64,000 nt of DNA, taken from assembly GCA_947646735.1 (NCBI GenBank), contig CANTFK010000164.1, positions 434,001 through 498,000 of the forward strand, in the 5' to 3' direction. Numbering within the stretch: position 1 is the first letter of the stretch; the number at the start of each line of letters is the position of its first letter. The notes beneath the pieces are model-generated. The model worked only from the letters and a program-made list of their open reading frames with translations, was not told the origin of the DNA and made no database searches. Origin of the DNA: Peronospora farinosa. Its lineage: Eukaryota > Oomycota > Peronosporomycetes > Peronosporales > Peronosporaceae. Shown here one piece after another: positions 1 through 10,746 of this stretch. Made by a program: the position numbers and the translations under genes.

Positions 1-780
1 GTAGGTCGACCAAAGACTGAAGATCTTTTGGGTGGGCCTCTAGTCCCCCTTTGGAAACTCGATGTCCAAGATACTCGACCTTCCGATATCCCCACGTACT
101 CTTGACGGCACTGACCGACAAATTCCAATAGTCACACACGTCTAGCAGCCGCTCCACTTTCTGGCATAATACATCCCACGATTAGGCCGGAACAAGTATG
201 TCGTCAATGTATGATCGTCGACCCAACATTGAGAGGCCCGATTTTGCATCGGGTTCCCCTGTTGCGAACAAATCCTTTGTTTCCTCTGTGGCCGCCCCTG
301 GCGAAATCCGTAAGAATCCATATAACGCATTATCCAACAACCTTTGATATATCTGAGGCGCATTCTTAAGCCCAAAAGGCATCCGAAGCCATTCAAATAA
401 TCCCAGTGGCGTAACGAACGCTGAGATTAGTCTCGCCCTTTCGGTCATACTGAATACCCAAAAACCACTCGCCATGTCACCACAAAGCTCTGTCCAGGTC
501 CTCCAGTAGTTCGTTAATCAATGGTATAGGGTATACCATAAGCTGGTTGAGATCATTCACCAACCGATAGTCGATACACAATCGAATATCGACCCCATTC
601 TTCTTCACGATAATTACAATTGGGCTGGCCCATGGCGAGGTGGAAGGCTGAATGATCTTTGCTGATAACAGTCCCTTGACAGGTCGGCTAGCTTCTCTCT
701 GAATTGAGGGGCCACCTTCCGTACGCGTTGCGCGATCGGTCTTGCGTTCCCCACATCGATATCGTATATCGCTCCTCGGG
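1..780 (-). pseudogene. Element A reverse transcriptase, partial and broken
   Basis: Minus-strand RT fragments: an N-terminal block with DIDVGNARPIAQRVRKVAP, a palm block RLCIDYRLVNDLNQL near 640-540, then after a small deletion MASGFWV...LRMPFGLKNAPQ and the active-site motif YIDDILV near 210-182. Frame is broken between the blocks at the same sites as in element B. RNase H and integrase are off the left edge. Confidence 0.85.
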
Positions 781-833
781 CGGCCGGGGGTAAAGCGTTA
801 CCTTTGCCCATCAGAGATGTCGTTTCTTCCATA

Positions 834-1388
834 TTATTGTCGCAATCGGTCCACCTCTTCGGGAGTATTCCCATCTGGATCAGGAATCTGTATATCTTCT
901 AACGCAATGCCTTCGGATGAGGGGTCCACTTCCGGTACGACCGCCCACCCTGGCCTTATGTCCTCGGCCCAAAGTTCCCCACTCTCGAAAGAACACACCT
1001 GGTCATCTGCCTGTAACAAGTCTACCAGTTTGGCTTCCTTCTCCATGGTAGTGATCACTACAGGTAGGTCTTCCTTAGCTACACTCCGTTCCTGGATAGA
1101 CCCCTCCTGCCAATTCACCTCTTCTTCGCACGGTTGTTCATCTCTGTCGGGTATTGGTTGGTACGTCATATTCATCATTGGGGTTGGGGCCGCTGGTCGC
1201 TGTAAGATGTGTGACGGAGTCTTATATTCTGGTCTCTCCACTATTGGCCCCTCTTCCTCTTCCGTTGGGTCGGCCTGATGGTCGACTTGGTCGGTGGTAG
1301 ATTCATAAGTCAGATTTAGCCATTCCGCATATCTTCGAGAGCCCACCGAGACAAACCCTGGCGTTCTCGGAACTTGCTCCCTAGTCAA
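834..1388 (-). CDS. Element A acidic linker between protease and RT
   Basis: A 184-codon frame in phase with the protease and separated from it by a single TGA. It is rich in Glu, Asp and Pro with no recognised domain, and corresponds to the spacer between protease and RT in element B (9516-10070). It probably belonged to the pol polyprotein. It has no ATG start and is not an independent gene. Confidence 0.55.
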   Translation of the reverse strand: MTREQVPRTPGFVSVGSRRYAEWLNLTYESTTDQVDHQADPTEEEEGPIVERPEYKTPSHILQRPAAPTPMMNMTYQPIPDRDEQPCEEEVNWQEGSIQERSVAKEDLPVVITTMEKEAKLVDLLQADDQVCSFESGELWAEDIRPGWAVVPEVDPSSEGIALEDIQIPDPDGNTPEEVDRLRQ

Positions 1389-2324
1389 TCACATACCTAC
1401 CTTGGTATCTTCATGCAATGTTAAGGGGCGAGGGCTGACATTGGTTATCTTCAAAATCGGTCGACGCCCTATCCCTTGTATCATGGTGGTTACCCATCGT
1501 TCGCCTCTCGTTACCCACAATTTCCACTGTTCTGAGGTCGACCTTTTGAGAGGCACTTCCGTACATCCTCCAACGGATATCTGTACATACCGACCCAATT
1601 TCACATCCGATACTCGAGTATTGTACAGTGTCCTTCGCCCGGTCAACTGTACCCTGACTTCATCGGGGAGGCAAAGAGTTCCGTCGGCCAAGTCTAACCG
1701 GATACCGGCTGGGACCATGAAGTCCATCCCCAAAATTGCATCCTGGCCTACCATAGGGTCTACCCACACCTTAAAGATGTACACCAAGTTCCCATTCAGA
1801 ATGACCTTGATGCGAGTGCGTCCCTCCGTGGTGTATACGGCTTCCCCAATACCAATACATTCTTGTCGTTCACTTTCATCAATTTGGCAGCCTACCTTAC
1901 GAGCAAAGGCGATATCCAGAATGGATATCTCGGCACCAGTATCGAGCAACAAATTTGCATGGTCGTTGTTGACCTTTCCAGAGGCTTTCGCTTGCCTGAA
2001 CCATTTAGTAGGGGCGTGGTATTTCCAGTACCCCCTAGACTCTCCTGGCAATAAGTCCAACTCCATTACTGAACTTTCTCGAACAAAATTATTAGGTTCA
2101 TTCAAAGAAGCAACATGGACCACAGGGTAATTTCCAATCTTCGATATATTTCCAATCTTAACTGGAATACCCGTCCCCTCCTTGGGCTGTTTCTCCACAT
2201 ATGCAAAGATGCAACAATTAGAACGCTCGGCTCGTACCAGATTCCAACCTGGCGAGCGTCCTAATTTGCCATCTTCTCGTGTTTCTCCGGGAACATCCCT
2301 GCATGCTTGGCTGGATTGTACCAT
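1389..2324 (-). CDS. Element A retropepsin-like aspartic protease segment
   Basis: A 311-residue open frame with the protease motif LLLDTGAEISILD (catalytic Asp in DTGAE, about residue 128) followed by the flap-side region and a GMDFM segment typical of gypsy proteases. It has no stop at the position where B carries one (9039-9041), so A keeps the longer form. The frame ends at a TGA that is followed directly, in the same frame, by the linker segment. Within an element this is part of a polyprotein, so the apparent ATG need not be a true start. Confidence 0.8.
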   Translation of the reverse strand: MVQSSQACRDVPGETREDGKLGRSPGWNLVRAERSNCCIFAYVEKQPKEGTGIPVKIGNISKIGNYPVVHVASLNEPNNFVRESSVMELDLLPGESRGYWKYHAPTKWFRQAKASGKVNNDHANLLLDTGAEISILDIAFARKVGCQIDESERQECIGIGEAVYTTEGRTRIKVILNGNLVYIFKVWVDPMVGQDAILGMDFMVPAGIRLDLADGTLCLPDEVRVQLTGRRTLYNTRVSDVKLGRYVQISVGGCTEVPLKRSTSEQWKLWVTRGERWVTTMIQGIGRRPILKITNVSPRPLTLHEDTKVGM

Positions 2325-2530
2325 TGGCGGAACAAATTATAGAACTCCTCCATCTGGCACTTCCCAATATCGTGAATCTCTCCACAACCCCGGCATACAA
2401 ACAGGCAGCGATCAGACGGGTGACTCTTCCTTCCACAGCGGTCGCAGGTCAATCTTTTTCAGCAATTCAGATCTCCATGTTTCTTGGACCCGCAATATGC
2501 ACATCTCGTGTTTGGGGTCGCTGATGATGG
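2261..2530 (-). pseudogene. Element A nucleocapsid zinc knuckles
   Basis: Encodes CCHC-type knuckles on the minus strand: CAYCGSKKHGDLNC, CDRCGRKSHPSDRC and a shorter CRGCGEIHDIGKC. A stop codon follows directly after the first knuckle, as in element B. These motifs bind the element RNA in gypsy gag proteins. The segment overlaps the start of the protease frame. Confidence 0.8.
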
Positions 2531-4600
2531 GCCGGGTCGCTGGTCTACTGCCTGGCGATGTGGTCGGCCTCTCTAGTCGGTAGATTCTTTGAGAACCTCA
2601 CACTTGGGTCCCTATCTGCTTCTTTCTCCATAAGGTAGACTCGTCTTAGTTCTCCTTCGTTCTCCGAAGAGTCTGGGCTGCAATCTTCAGAGCTCGAGTC
2701 TTCCAGAGGCGTCCGTACTGCATGATGGAGCGGCGATTCATATCTCTCGGCCTCTCGGGTAGTGTTGGTGCCTTCTGACGAAACTTGTTTGATCCAAACA
2801 GCATCTTGCCTCGTCTTGCTTTCGTCCGCTGACATGCTGTCAATACTTCCTCCAATTCTTCCACGTCCGCCAGACGCAACATAGTCAACTTGTCTGCTAG
2901 CTCCGGGTCGTCCACCGTCAAAATGTAGTGATCGACATGATCCTTCTGAACCTTGGGCGACCCATCCTTAATCTTCATCTTCGCCCTGAGTCCAAGCACA
3001 TTCGGCGGTACAGATAATCCAGCGGGGTCTCTTCCGACCTTTTCTTCGCATGGTAGTACTGGCGGGCGACCGGTACCCCGGTGCCACAGAACCGAATCAT
3101 GAACTCTGGCATTAGGTCCTTCCAGTTTCCTTGGACTGAGCGACCCAGTTGACGGTACCAATTCTGTGCCGGTCCAGTCAGCAATCCTCCAAAAACGAGA
3201 CATCGTTCATCATCTGGTGCTTGGTCTCTTATAAATGCTGTCTTGACCGTCGATACCCAGCTGCGCGCTCTGTCTTCGTCTTGGTCTCTTCCATGAAATT
3301 CTTTAAGGTCCGAGTCGCCGATAGTTTGATGCGAGGGACATCTGTCCCAGCGCTGCGTTCGCCATCATCGACTGAGGTCCCCTCAAATCCATGTTGTCAG
3401 GGTCGAACTCACAGGAACCGACGGATTCCATATCGACGTCGGTCATAGTGTGGCCTCTTGGCATTTGTATGCCTGGATGCTGGTCATGGTGAGCGGTCGT
3501 CCTTTGCGCCTCTGGTCTTCCTCCTGCTACATTCCCGTTAGGGTGTGCCCGCGGTACTTGGCGTTCATTTAAAAATCTTGCCATGGCCGCGTCGAAGAGG
3601 GTCTGCAGATCGCCTACCGGGTAGGTAGGTCCTCCCCCCCCCAGCATATTCGTCACGGGGCAGAGCAAATTCCAATTTTTTCTCGTGATGATTTTCCATT
3701 GGTTGAAAATCGGAATGATTTTCATTCTTGCCACGCGTCGCCGTTTCAAGACCACTTGGCTCCTGCTCCGCGCTGCGCGCTCGGGCCTGGAGCAGCGCCG
3801 CTTCAGTAGGGCCTAGGGGCATCCTAGTGACCGACCCAGTTGAGGACGACCCTGGAGACCACGGTGCTGCTTCCCTCTGGCCGCTTGGCATCAGGTGTTG
3901 AGATGGGCCTTGATTAGCCTCTGGGTGGCCGGAGGCTCCGTACATGTGGGGACCCACCGTGATGTCTTGAAGCGTCATCTGGCTGTCCTTGGACTGCATG
4001 TGTGTAGGTGTCACCAGAGGTGGGTGTTCCGTTGCTGGTGTGGTACCCACCAGGATCGACAGACGCTTGTGCATATGCTCTAACGTTGTTGTGATTCTGT
4101 CGAGCCCCAGGGATAGCAGATCGTCCGGGTCGAACCGACCTGCGACCATGTTCGCTTCACGAAGCAAGGTGACCAGCGCTGTGATCGCGTCCGTGACGGA
4201 GTGCAGCCGTGCAGGGTCGACACCGGCCCAGTGAGTTGACCCAGCTGCCGGATCTCCAGGGTCTTCGCGACGGGGTCGCTCTCCAGGAACGCGTTCAGCT
4301 TGCGTTGGTGGTAGGCCCTCGTGGCATCAGCGTCTGTCCATGATGCCAGTCCTGACTTCTCGGGGACTATCGACTTGGTGTTTCCGGGTGCCTTCATCCG
4401 GAACTTCGTCTGCTTGGATTGCGCGATCTTGTTTTTTGTTTGTTCGGGGACCTTAACCTCTCGGTTTTCACCGTCGGCTGATGGTCCTCTGGATCATGAT
4501 AGGCGTCATTACCCAAGGTATCCTCTACGAGGCCATAGGGAGGGTATTTAGGGTTTATCTTCAATGAATTCAACCTCGACCATGTTGACCGGGCCCCTCC
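2530..4600 (-). pseudogene. Element A gag (broken)
   Basis: Gag region of element A, split over several overlapping frames (about 4397-4080, 4167-3565 and 3203-2646). The most recognisable part is the capsid-like segment around 3184-2975 with GPAQNWYRQL and the ETPLDYLYR region typical of gypsy gag. The reading frame is lost just after that point (near 2990), and the identical break is present in element B. The start codon could not be assigned. Confidence 0.75.
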
Positions 4601-4750
4601 CAAGGCCCGGTCGGTCCTTCGATCCTTTGTTTGTTTCTTCTTGAGTCACTGGCGACCGGTCTTCCAGTTACTCTTCGGTCTTGTGCTCCTTCTTGACATG
4701 AACATCTGTATCGTCTTGGGAATCGCGGTGAAATCCCGCGTCTTCCGAAG

Positions 4751-4768
4751 ATCCGGGCACGCGCACCA
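4751..4768 (-). promoter_or_regulatory. Primer-binding site of element A (putative)
   Basis: On the minus strand, TGGTGCGCGTGCCCGGAT starts two bases after the LTR end. It begins with TGG, as expected for pairing with the CCA end of a tRNA primer. The same sequence follows the 5' LTR of element B at 6138. The tRNA identity was not determined. Confidence 0.55.
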
Positions 4769-4769
4769 T

Positions 4770-5133
4770 TGTGGTGGAGTGGGTTCTCAAAATTGTATGA
4801 TGAGACCCCAAACCACTCACTGTGCCGGACTGCCGACTGTCGGAGGGGGTACCCCGATGCCGCGTATGAGCCTTCTCTCATCCTGTGTACCCGTCGGCTG
4901 GCGGGTTGCACTCTTCGGAGGACTTGGTGAAGATGTCGACGTCTGCCTTGAGGGAGGTAGACCTGGGGGGCCTCGAGTGGATATGCTTCACTCGGTGGGC
5001 CGGTAGGTGGCCACTCGATCGACCTTGTCGAGAGTGGACTTAGAGCCAAATTCTTCAGGGAGCTTATCCCTGGCCTTTTCCTTCTTTTTTCAGGGGTATT
5101 AACCACCTGACCTTTACGTTGCTCACGGACCTT
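4770..5133 (-). repeat. Element A 5' LTR, distal part (R/U5-like)
   Basis: Reverse complement of the last ~360 bases of the element B LTR, ending in CACTCCACCACA at 4770. It is separated from the proximal part of the same LTR (21817-22820) by the insertion of element B. Reassembled across the insertion, the LTR would be about 1.36 kb. Confidence 0.88.
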
Positions 5134-6136
5134 TGTGGTGAAGTATGAATTTTGTGATGTGGAGGTCCCAGACTCCAGTTGGATGCGGAGTATAGGCCGT
5201 GGGTCAGGGACAGGGGACCAGAGAGACAGGGGCCTCGAAGGGGAGCGACCGTTGGTGGAGAACAATCCGCAGGATCCACCGAAGAAAATCAGTATCAGGG
5301 TACCGGTTAACCGGTACCAAAGGGAGTTGATCATGGCCGCTTATTGATCGACCTGACCCTTCGTTGGTAGATTCGGGTCCCTCATTGGTAAACACGGTCC
5401 CTCGCTGGTCGACCTCGGCCCCTCGGGGTTCGGCCACTCCGGACCAGTTAATACAAGGATCAGACTAGTCGACGCAAGGAATCAGAGCTTCAGGCAAGGA
5501 TAGAGTAAAGGAGTTAAAAGGATAGGAATATATTAAATACTACTCAATTTGCGATCTACGTGGCACGACTCCGTCACCCAAGAAGAACTTGCTCTAAGTT
5601 ACTCACTGTTCCGGGAAAAGAGATATATTTGTCCCCCCCCCCCGTCGAAGACAGTTGTGTAGCGAAGTTCAAGGGCGAATAGAGCTCCAGGATATATTTG
5701 GCCTGTGAGCTCGTTCGAGTAGCAACACCCCCCCCCAAGACCCGCTATCGGAAGCGGTCTCCTTCACCACAAAGGTCCGTGAGCAACGTAAAGGTCAGGT
5801 GGTTAATACCCCTGAAAAAAGAAGGAAAAGGCCAGGGATAAGCTCCCTGAAGAATTTGGCTCTAAGTCCACTCTCGACAAGGTCGATCGAGTGGCCACCT
5901 ACCGGCCCACCGAGTGAAGCATATCCACTCGAGGCCCCCCCAGGTCTACCTCCCTCAAGGCAGACGTCGACATCTTCACCAAGTCCTCCGAAGAGTGCAA
6001 CCCGCCAGCCGACGGGTACACAGGATGAGAGAAGGCTCATACGCGGCATCGGGGTACCCCCTCCGACAGTCGGCAGTCCGGCACAGTGAGTGGTTTGGGG
6101 TCTCATCATACAATTTTGAGAACCCACTCCACCACA
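5134..6136 (+). repeat. Element B 5' LTR
   Basis: Begins TGTGGTGAAG and ends CACTCCACCACA. It contains a short run of a 21-bp GTCGACC-rich repeat (about 5345-5430), poly-C tracts near 5633 and 5728, and an internal inverted copy of the LTR start (CTTCACCACAAAGG near 5766). It is shorter than the 3' LTR (1003 against 1144 bases), mainly from fewer 21-bp units. Confidence 0.92.
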
Positions 6137-6137
6137 A

Positions 6138-6155
6138 TGGTGCGCGTGCCCGGAT
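6138..6155 (+). promoter_or_regulatory. Primer-binding site of element B (putative)
   Basis: TGGTGCGCGTGCCCGGAT, one base after the 5' LTR. Its position and TGG start fit a tRNA primer-binding site, and it is identical to the site in element A. The tRNA was not identified. Confidence 0.55.
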
Positions 6156-6302
6156 CTTCGGAAGACGCGGGATTTCACCGCGATTCCCAAGACGATACAG
6201 ATGTTCATGTCAAGAAGGAGCACAAGACCGAAGAGTAACTGGAAGACCGGTCGCCAGTGACTCAAGAAGAAACAAACAAAGGATCGAAGGACCGACCGGG
6301 CC

Positions 6303-8360
6303 TTGAGAGGGGCCCGGTCAACATGGTCGAGGTTGAATTCATTGAAGATAAACCCTAAATACCCTCCCTATGGCCTCGTAGAGGATACCTTGGGTAATGA
6401 CGCCTATCATGATCCAGAGGACCATCAGCCGACGGTGAAAACCGAGAGGTTAAGGTCCCCGAACAAACAAAAAACAAGATCGCGCAATCCAAGCAGACGA
6501 AGTTCCGGATGAAGGCACCCGGAAACACCAAGTCGATAGTCCCCGAGAAGTCAGGACTGGCATCATGGACAGACGCTGATGCCACGAGGGCCTACCACCA
6601 ACGCAAGCTGAACGCGTTCCTGGAGAGCGACCCCGTCGCGAAGACCCTGGAGATCCGGCAGCTGGGTCAACTCACTGGGCCGGTGTCGACCCTGCACGGC
6701 TGCACTCCGTCACGGACGCGATCACAGCGCTGGTCACCATGCTTCGTGAAGCGAACATGGTCGCAGGTCAGTTCGACCCGGACGATCTGCTATCCCTGGG
6801 GCTCGACAGAATCACAACAACGTTAGAGCATATGCACAAGCGTCTGTCGATCCTGGTGGGTACCACACCAGCAACGGAACACCCACCTCTGGTGACACCT
6901 ACACACATGCAGTCCAAGGACAGCCAGATGACGCTTCAAGACATCACGGTGGGTCCCCACATGTACGGAGCCTCCGGCCACCCAGAGGCTAATCAAGGCC
7001 CATCTCAACACCTGATGCCAAGCGGCCAGAGGGAAGCAGCACCGTGGTCTCCAGGGTCGTCCTCAACTGGGTCGGTCACTAGGATGCCCCTAGGCCCTAC
7101 TGAAGCGGCGCTGCTCCAGGCCCGAGCGCGCAGCGCGGAGCAGGAGCCAAGTGGTCTTGAAACGGCGACGCGTGGCAAGAATGAAAATCATTCCGATTTT
7201 CAACCAATGGAAAATCATCACGAGAAAAAATTGGAATTTGCTCTGCCCCGTGACGAATATGCTGGGGGGGAGGACCTACCTACCCGGTAGGCGATCTGCA
7301 GACCCTCTTCGACGCGGCCATGGCAAGATTTTTAAATGAACGCCAAGTACCGCGGGCACACCCTAACGGGAATGTAGCAGGAGGAAGACCAGAGGCGCAA
7401 AGGACGACCGCTCACCATGACCAGCATCCAGGCATACAAATGCCAAGAGGCCACACTATGACCGACGTCGATATGGAATCCGTCGGTTCCTGTGAGTTCG
7501 ACCCTGACAACATGGATTTGAGGGGACCTCAGTCGATGATGGCGAACGCAGCGCTGGGACAGATGTCCCTCGCATCAAACTATCGGCGACTCGGACCTTA
7601 AAGAATTTCATGGAAGAGACCAAGACGAAGACAGAGCGCGCAGCTGGGTATCGACGGTCAAGACAGCATTTATAAGAGACCAAGCACCAGATGATGAACG
7701 ATGTCTCGTTTTTGGAGGATTGCTGACTGGACCGGCACAGAATTGGTACCGTCAACTGGGTCGCTCAGTCCGAGGAAACTGGAAGGACCTAATGCCAGAG
7801 TTCATGATTCGGTTCTGTGGCACCGGGGTACCGGTCGCCCGCCAGTACTACCATGCGAAGAAAAGGTCGGAAGAGACCCCGCTGGATCATCTGTACCGCC
7901 GAATGTGCTTGGACTCAGGGCGAAGATGAAGATTAAGGATGGGTCGCCCAAGGTTCAGAAGGATCATGTCGATCACTACATTTTGACGGTGGACGACCCG
8001 GAGCTAGCAGACAAGTTGACTATGTTGCGTCTGGCGGACGTGGAAGAATTGGAGGAAGTATTGACAGCATGTCAGCGGACGAAAGCAAGACGAGGCAAGA
8101 TGCTGTTTGGATCAAACAAGTTTCGTCAGAAGGCACCAACACTACCCGAGAGGCCGAGAGATATGAATCGCCGCTCCATCATGCAGTACGGACGCCTCTG
8201 GAAGACTCGAGCTCTGAAGATTGCAGCCCAGACTCTTCGGAGAACGAAGGAGAACTAAGACGAGTCTACCTTATGGAGAAAGAAGCAGATAGGGACCCAA
8301 GTGTGAGGTTCTCAAAGAATCTACCGACTAGAGAGGCCGACCACATCGCCAGGCAGTAGA
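6303..8360 (+). pseudogene. Element B gag (broken)
   Basis: Gag coding region spread over several frames (6509-6826, 6739-7290, 7320-7601 and 7701-8258). The capsid-like part is at about 7720-7925, with GPAQNWYRQL and RFCGTGVPVARQ. Frame shifts near 7905, at the same place as in element A, then continues with KMKIKDGSPKVQKDH. The N-terminal part is Pro- and Gln-rich and low in conserved features. No start codon could be fixed. Confidence 0.75.
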
Positions 8361-8395
8361 CCAGCGACCCGGCCCATCATCAGCGACCCCAAACA

Positions 8396-8643
8396 CGAGA
8401 TGTGCATATTGCGGGTCCAAGAAACATGGAGATCTGAATTGCTGAAAAAGATTGACCTGCGACCGCTGTGGAAGGAAGAGTCACCCGTCTGATCGCTGCC
8501 TGTTTGTATGCCGGGGTTGTGGAGAGATTCACGATATTGGGAAGTGCCAGATGGAGGAGTTCTATAATTTGTTCCGCCAATGGTACAATCCAGCCAAGCA
8601 TGCAGGGATGTTCCCGGAGAAACTCGAGAAGATGGCAAATTAG
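8396..8643 (+). pseudogene. Element B nucleocapsid zinc knuckles
   Basis: Three clustered CCHC-type motifs: CAYCGSKKHGDLNC (8401-8442), then a TGA at 8443-8445, then CDRCGRKSHPSDRC and CRGCGEIHDIGKC. The TGA inside the cluster is also present in element A. The frame ends at TAG 8641-8643 while the overlapping protease frame takes over. Confidence 0.8.
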
Positions 8644-9515
8644 GACGCTCGCCAGGTTGGAATCTGGTACGAGCCGAGCGTTCTAATTGTTGCATCTTTG
8701 CATATGTGGAGAAACAGCCCAATGAGGGGACGGGTATTCCAGTTAAGATTGGAAATATATCGAAGATTGGAAATTACCCTGTGGTCCATGTTGCTTCTTT
8801 GAATGAACCTAATAATTTTGTTCGAGAAAGTTCAGTAATGGAGTTGGACTTATTGCCAGGAGAGTCTAGGGGGTACTGGAAATACCACGACCCTACTAAA
8901 TGGTTCAGGCAAGCGAAAGCCTCTGGAAAGGTCAACAACGACCATGCAAATTTGTTGCTCGATACTGGTGCCGAGATATCCATTCTGGATATCGCCTTTG
9001 CTCGTAAGGTAGGCTGCCAAATTGATGAAAGTGAACGATAAGAATGTATTGGTATTGGGGAAGCCGTATACACCACGGAGGGACGCACTCGCATCAAGGT
9101 CATTCTGAATGGGAACTTGGTGTACATCTTTAAGGTGTGGGTAGACCCTATGGTAGGCCAGGATGCAATTTTGGGGATGGACTTCATGGTCCCAGCCGGT
9201 ATCCGGTTAGAATTGGCCGACGGAACTCTTTGCCTCCCCGATGAAGTCAGGGTACAGTTGACCGGGCGAAGGACACTGTACAATACTCGAGTATCGGATG
9301 TGAAATTGGGTCGGTATGTACAGATATCCGTTGGAGGATGTACGGAAGTGCCTCTCAAAAGGTCGACCTCAGAACAGTGGAAATTGTGGGTAACGAGAGG
9401 CGAACGATGGGTAACCACCATGATACAAGGGATAGGGCGTCGACCGATTTTGAAGATAACCAATGTCAGCCCTCGCCCCTTAACATTGCATGAAGATACC
9501 AAGGTAGGTATGTGA
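8580..9515 (+). pseudogene. Element B aspartic protease, with a premature stop
   Basis: Same protease as in element A, with the active-site motif LLLDTGAEISILD at about 8960-8998. A TAA at 9039-9041 interrupts it. Element A has CAA here, so this is a C-to-T change private to B. The frame is otherwise open to TGA 9513-9515, with GMDFMVPAG near 9175. Confidence 0.85.
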
Positions 9516-10070
9516 TTGACTAGGGAGCAAGTTCCGAGAACGCCAGGGTTTGTCTCGGTGGGCTCTCGAAGATATGCGGAATGGCTAAATCTGACTTATG
9601 AATCTACCACCGACCAAGTCGACCATCAGGCCGACCCAACGGAAGAGGAAGAGGGGCCAATAGTGGAGAGACCAGAATATAAGACTCCGTCACACATCTT
9701 ACAGCGACCAGCGGCCCCAACCCCAATGATGAATATGACGTACCAACCAATACCCGACAGAGATGAACAACCGTGCGAAGAAGAGGTGAATTGGCAGGAG
9801 GGGTCTATCCAGGAACGGAGTGTAGCTAAGGAAGACCTACCTGTAGTGATCACTACCATGGAGAAGGAAGCCAAACTGGTAGACTTGTTACAGGCAGATG
9901 ACCAGGTGTGTTCTTTCGAGAGTGGGGAACTTTGGGCCGAGGACATAAGGCCAGGGTGGGCGGTCGTACCGGAAGTGGACCCCTCATCCGAAGGCATTGC
10001 GTTAGAAGATATACAGATTCCTGATCCAGATGGGAATACTCCCGAAGAGGTGGACCGATTGCGACAATAA
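9516..10070 (+). CDS. Element B acidic linker between protease and RT
   Basis: An open 184-codon stretch in frame with the protease after one TGA. It is acidic, with a run of Glu residues, and has no recognised domain. It mirrors 834-1388 of element A and is best seen as a polyprotein spacer, not a gene. Confidence 0.55.
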   Translation: MTREQVPRTPGFVSVGSRRYAEWLNLTYESTTDQVDHQADPTEEEEGPIVERPEYKTPSHILQRPAAPTPMMNMTYQPIPDRDEQPCEEEVNWQEGSIQERSVAKEDLPVVITTMEKEAKLVDLLQADDQVCSFESGELWAEDIRPGWAVVPEVDPSSEGIALEDIQIPDPDGNTPEEVDRLRQ

Positions 10071-10089
10071 TATGGAAGAAACGACATCT

Positions 10090-10722
10090 CTGATGGGCAA
10101 AGGTAACGCTTTACCCCCGGCCGCCCGAGGAGCGATATACGATATCGATGTGGGGAACGCAAGACCGATCGCGCAACGCGTACGGAAGGTGGCCCCTCAA
10201 TTCAGAGAGAAGCTAGCCGACCTGTCAAGGGACTGTTATCAGCAAAGATCATTCAGCCTTCCACCTCGCCATGGGCCAGCCCAATTGTAATTATCGTGAA
10301 GAAGAATGGGGTCGATATTCGATTGTGTATCGACTATCGGTTGGTGAATGATCTCAACCAGCTTATGGTATACCCTATACCATTGATTAACGAACTACTG
10401 GAGGACCTGGACAGAGCTTTGTGGTGACATGGCGAGTGGTTTTTGGGTATTCAGTATGACCGAAAGGGCGAGACTAATCTCAGCGTTCGTTACGCCACTG
10501 GGATTATTTGAATGGCTTCGGATGCCTTTTGGGCTTAAGAATGCGCCTCAGATATATCAAAGGTTGTTGGATAATGCGTTATATGGATTCTTACGGATTT
10601 CGCCAGGGGCGGCCACAGAGGAAACAAAGGATTTGTTCGCAACAGGGGAACCCGATGCAAAATCGGGCCTCTCAATGTTGGGTCGACGATCATACATTGA
10701 CGACATACTTGTTCCGGCCTAA
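10090..10722 (+). pseudogene. Element B reverse transcriptase (broken)
   Basis: RT domain in three frames. IAQRVRKVAPQFREKL near 10170, then a frameshift near 10225. RLCIDYRLVNDLNQL near 10320-10365, then a small deletion near 10420. Then MASGFWV...FEWLRMPFGLKNAPQIYQ (10429-10560) and the catalytic YIDDILV (about 10690-10715), followed by TAA. RT copies element RNA into cDNA. The same breaks occur in element A, so they predate the split of A and B or were copied with it. Confidence 0.88.
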
Positions 10723-10746
10723 TCGTGGGATGTATTATGCCAGAAA

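Larger units (their letters stand above)
1..5133 (-). mobile_element. Ty3/Gypsy element A, 5' LTR end through gag, protease and start of RT (continues off the left edge)
   Basis: Minus-strand chromodomain-type gypsy element. Read from high to low coordinates it shows the end of its 5' LTR (5133-4770), a primer-binding site, gag, CCHC knuckles, aspartic protease, a linker and reverse transcriptase, which is cut by the window edge. The first part of the same 5' LTR lies at 22820-21817, because element B (5134-21816) was inserted in the LTR with a 4-bp CCTT duplication (5130-5133 and 21817-21820). The body is nearly identical to element B in opposite orientation. Several frameshifts are shared with B, so A is non-functional as read. 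The left end and its target duplication are outside the window. Confidence 0.93.

Noticed and set aside
1402..2130. A 242-codon plus-strand frame opposite the protease of element A
   Set aside because: The protease with DTGAE is clearly on the minus strand. The opposite frame has no conserved motif.
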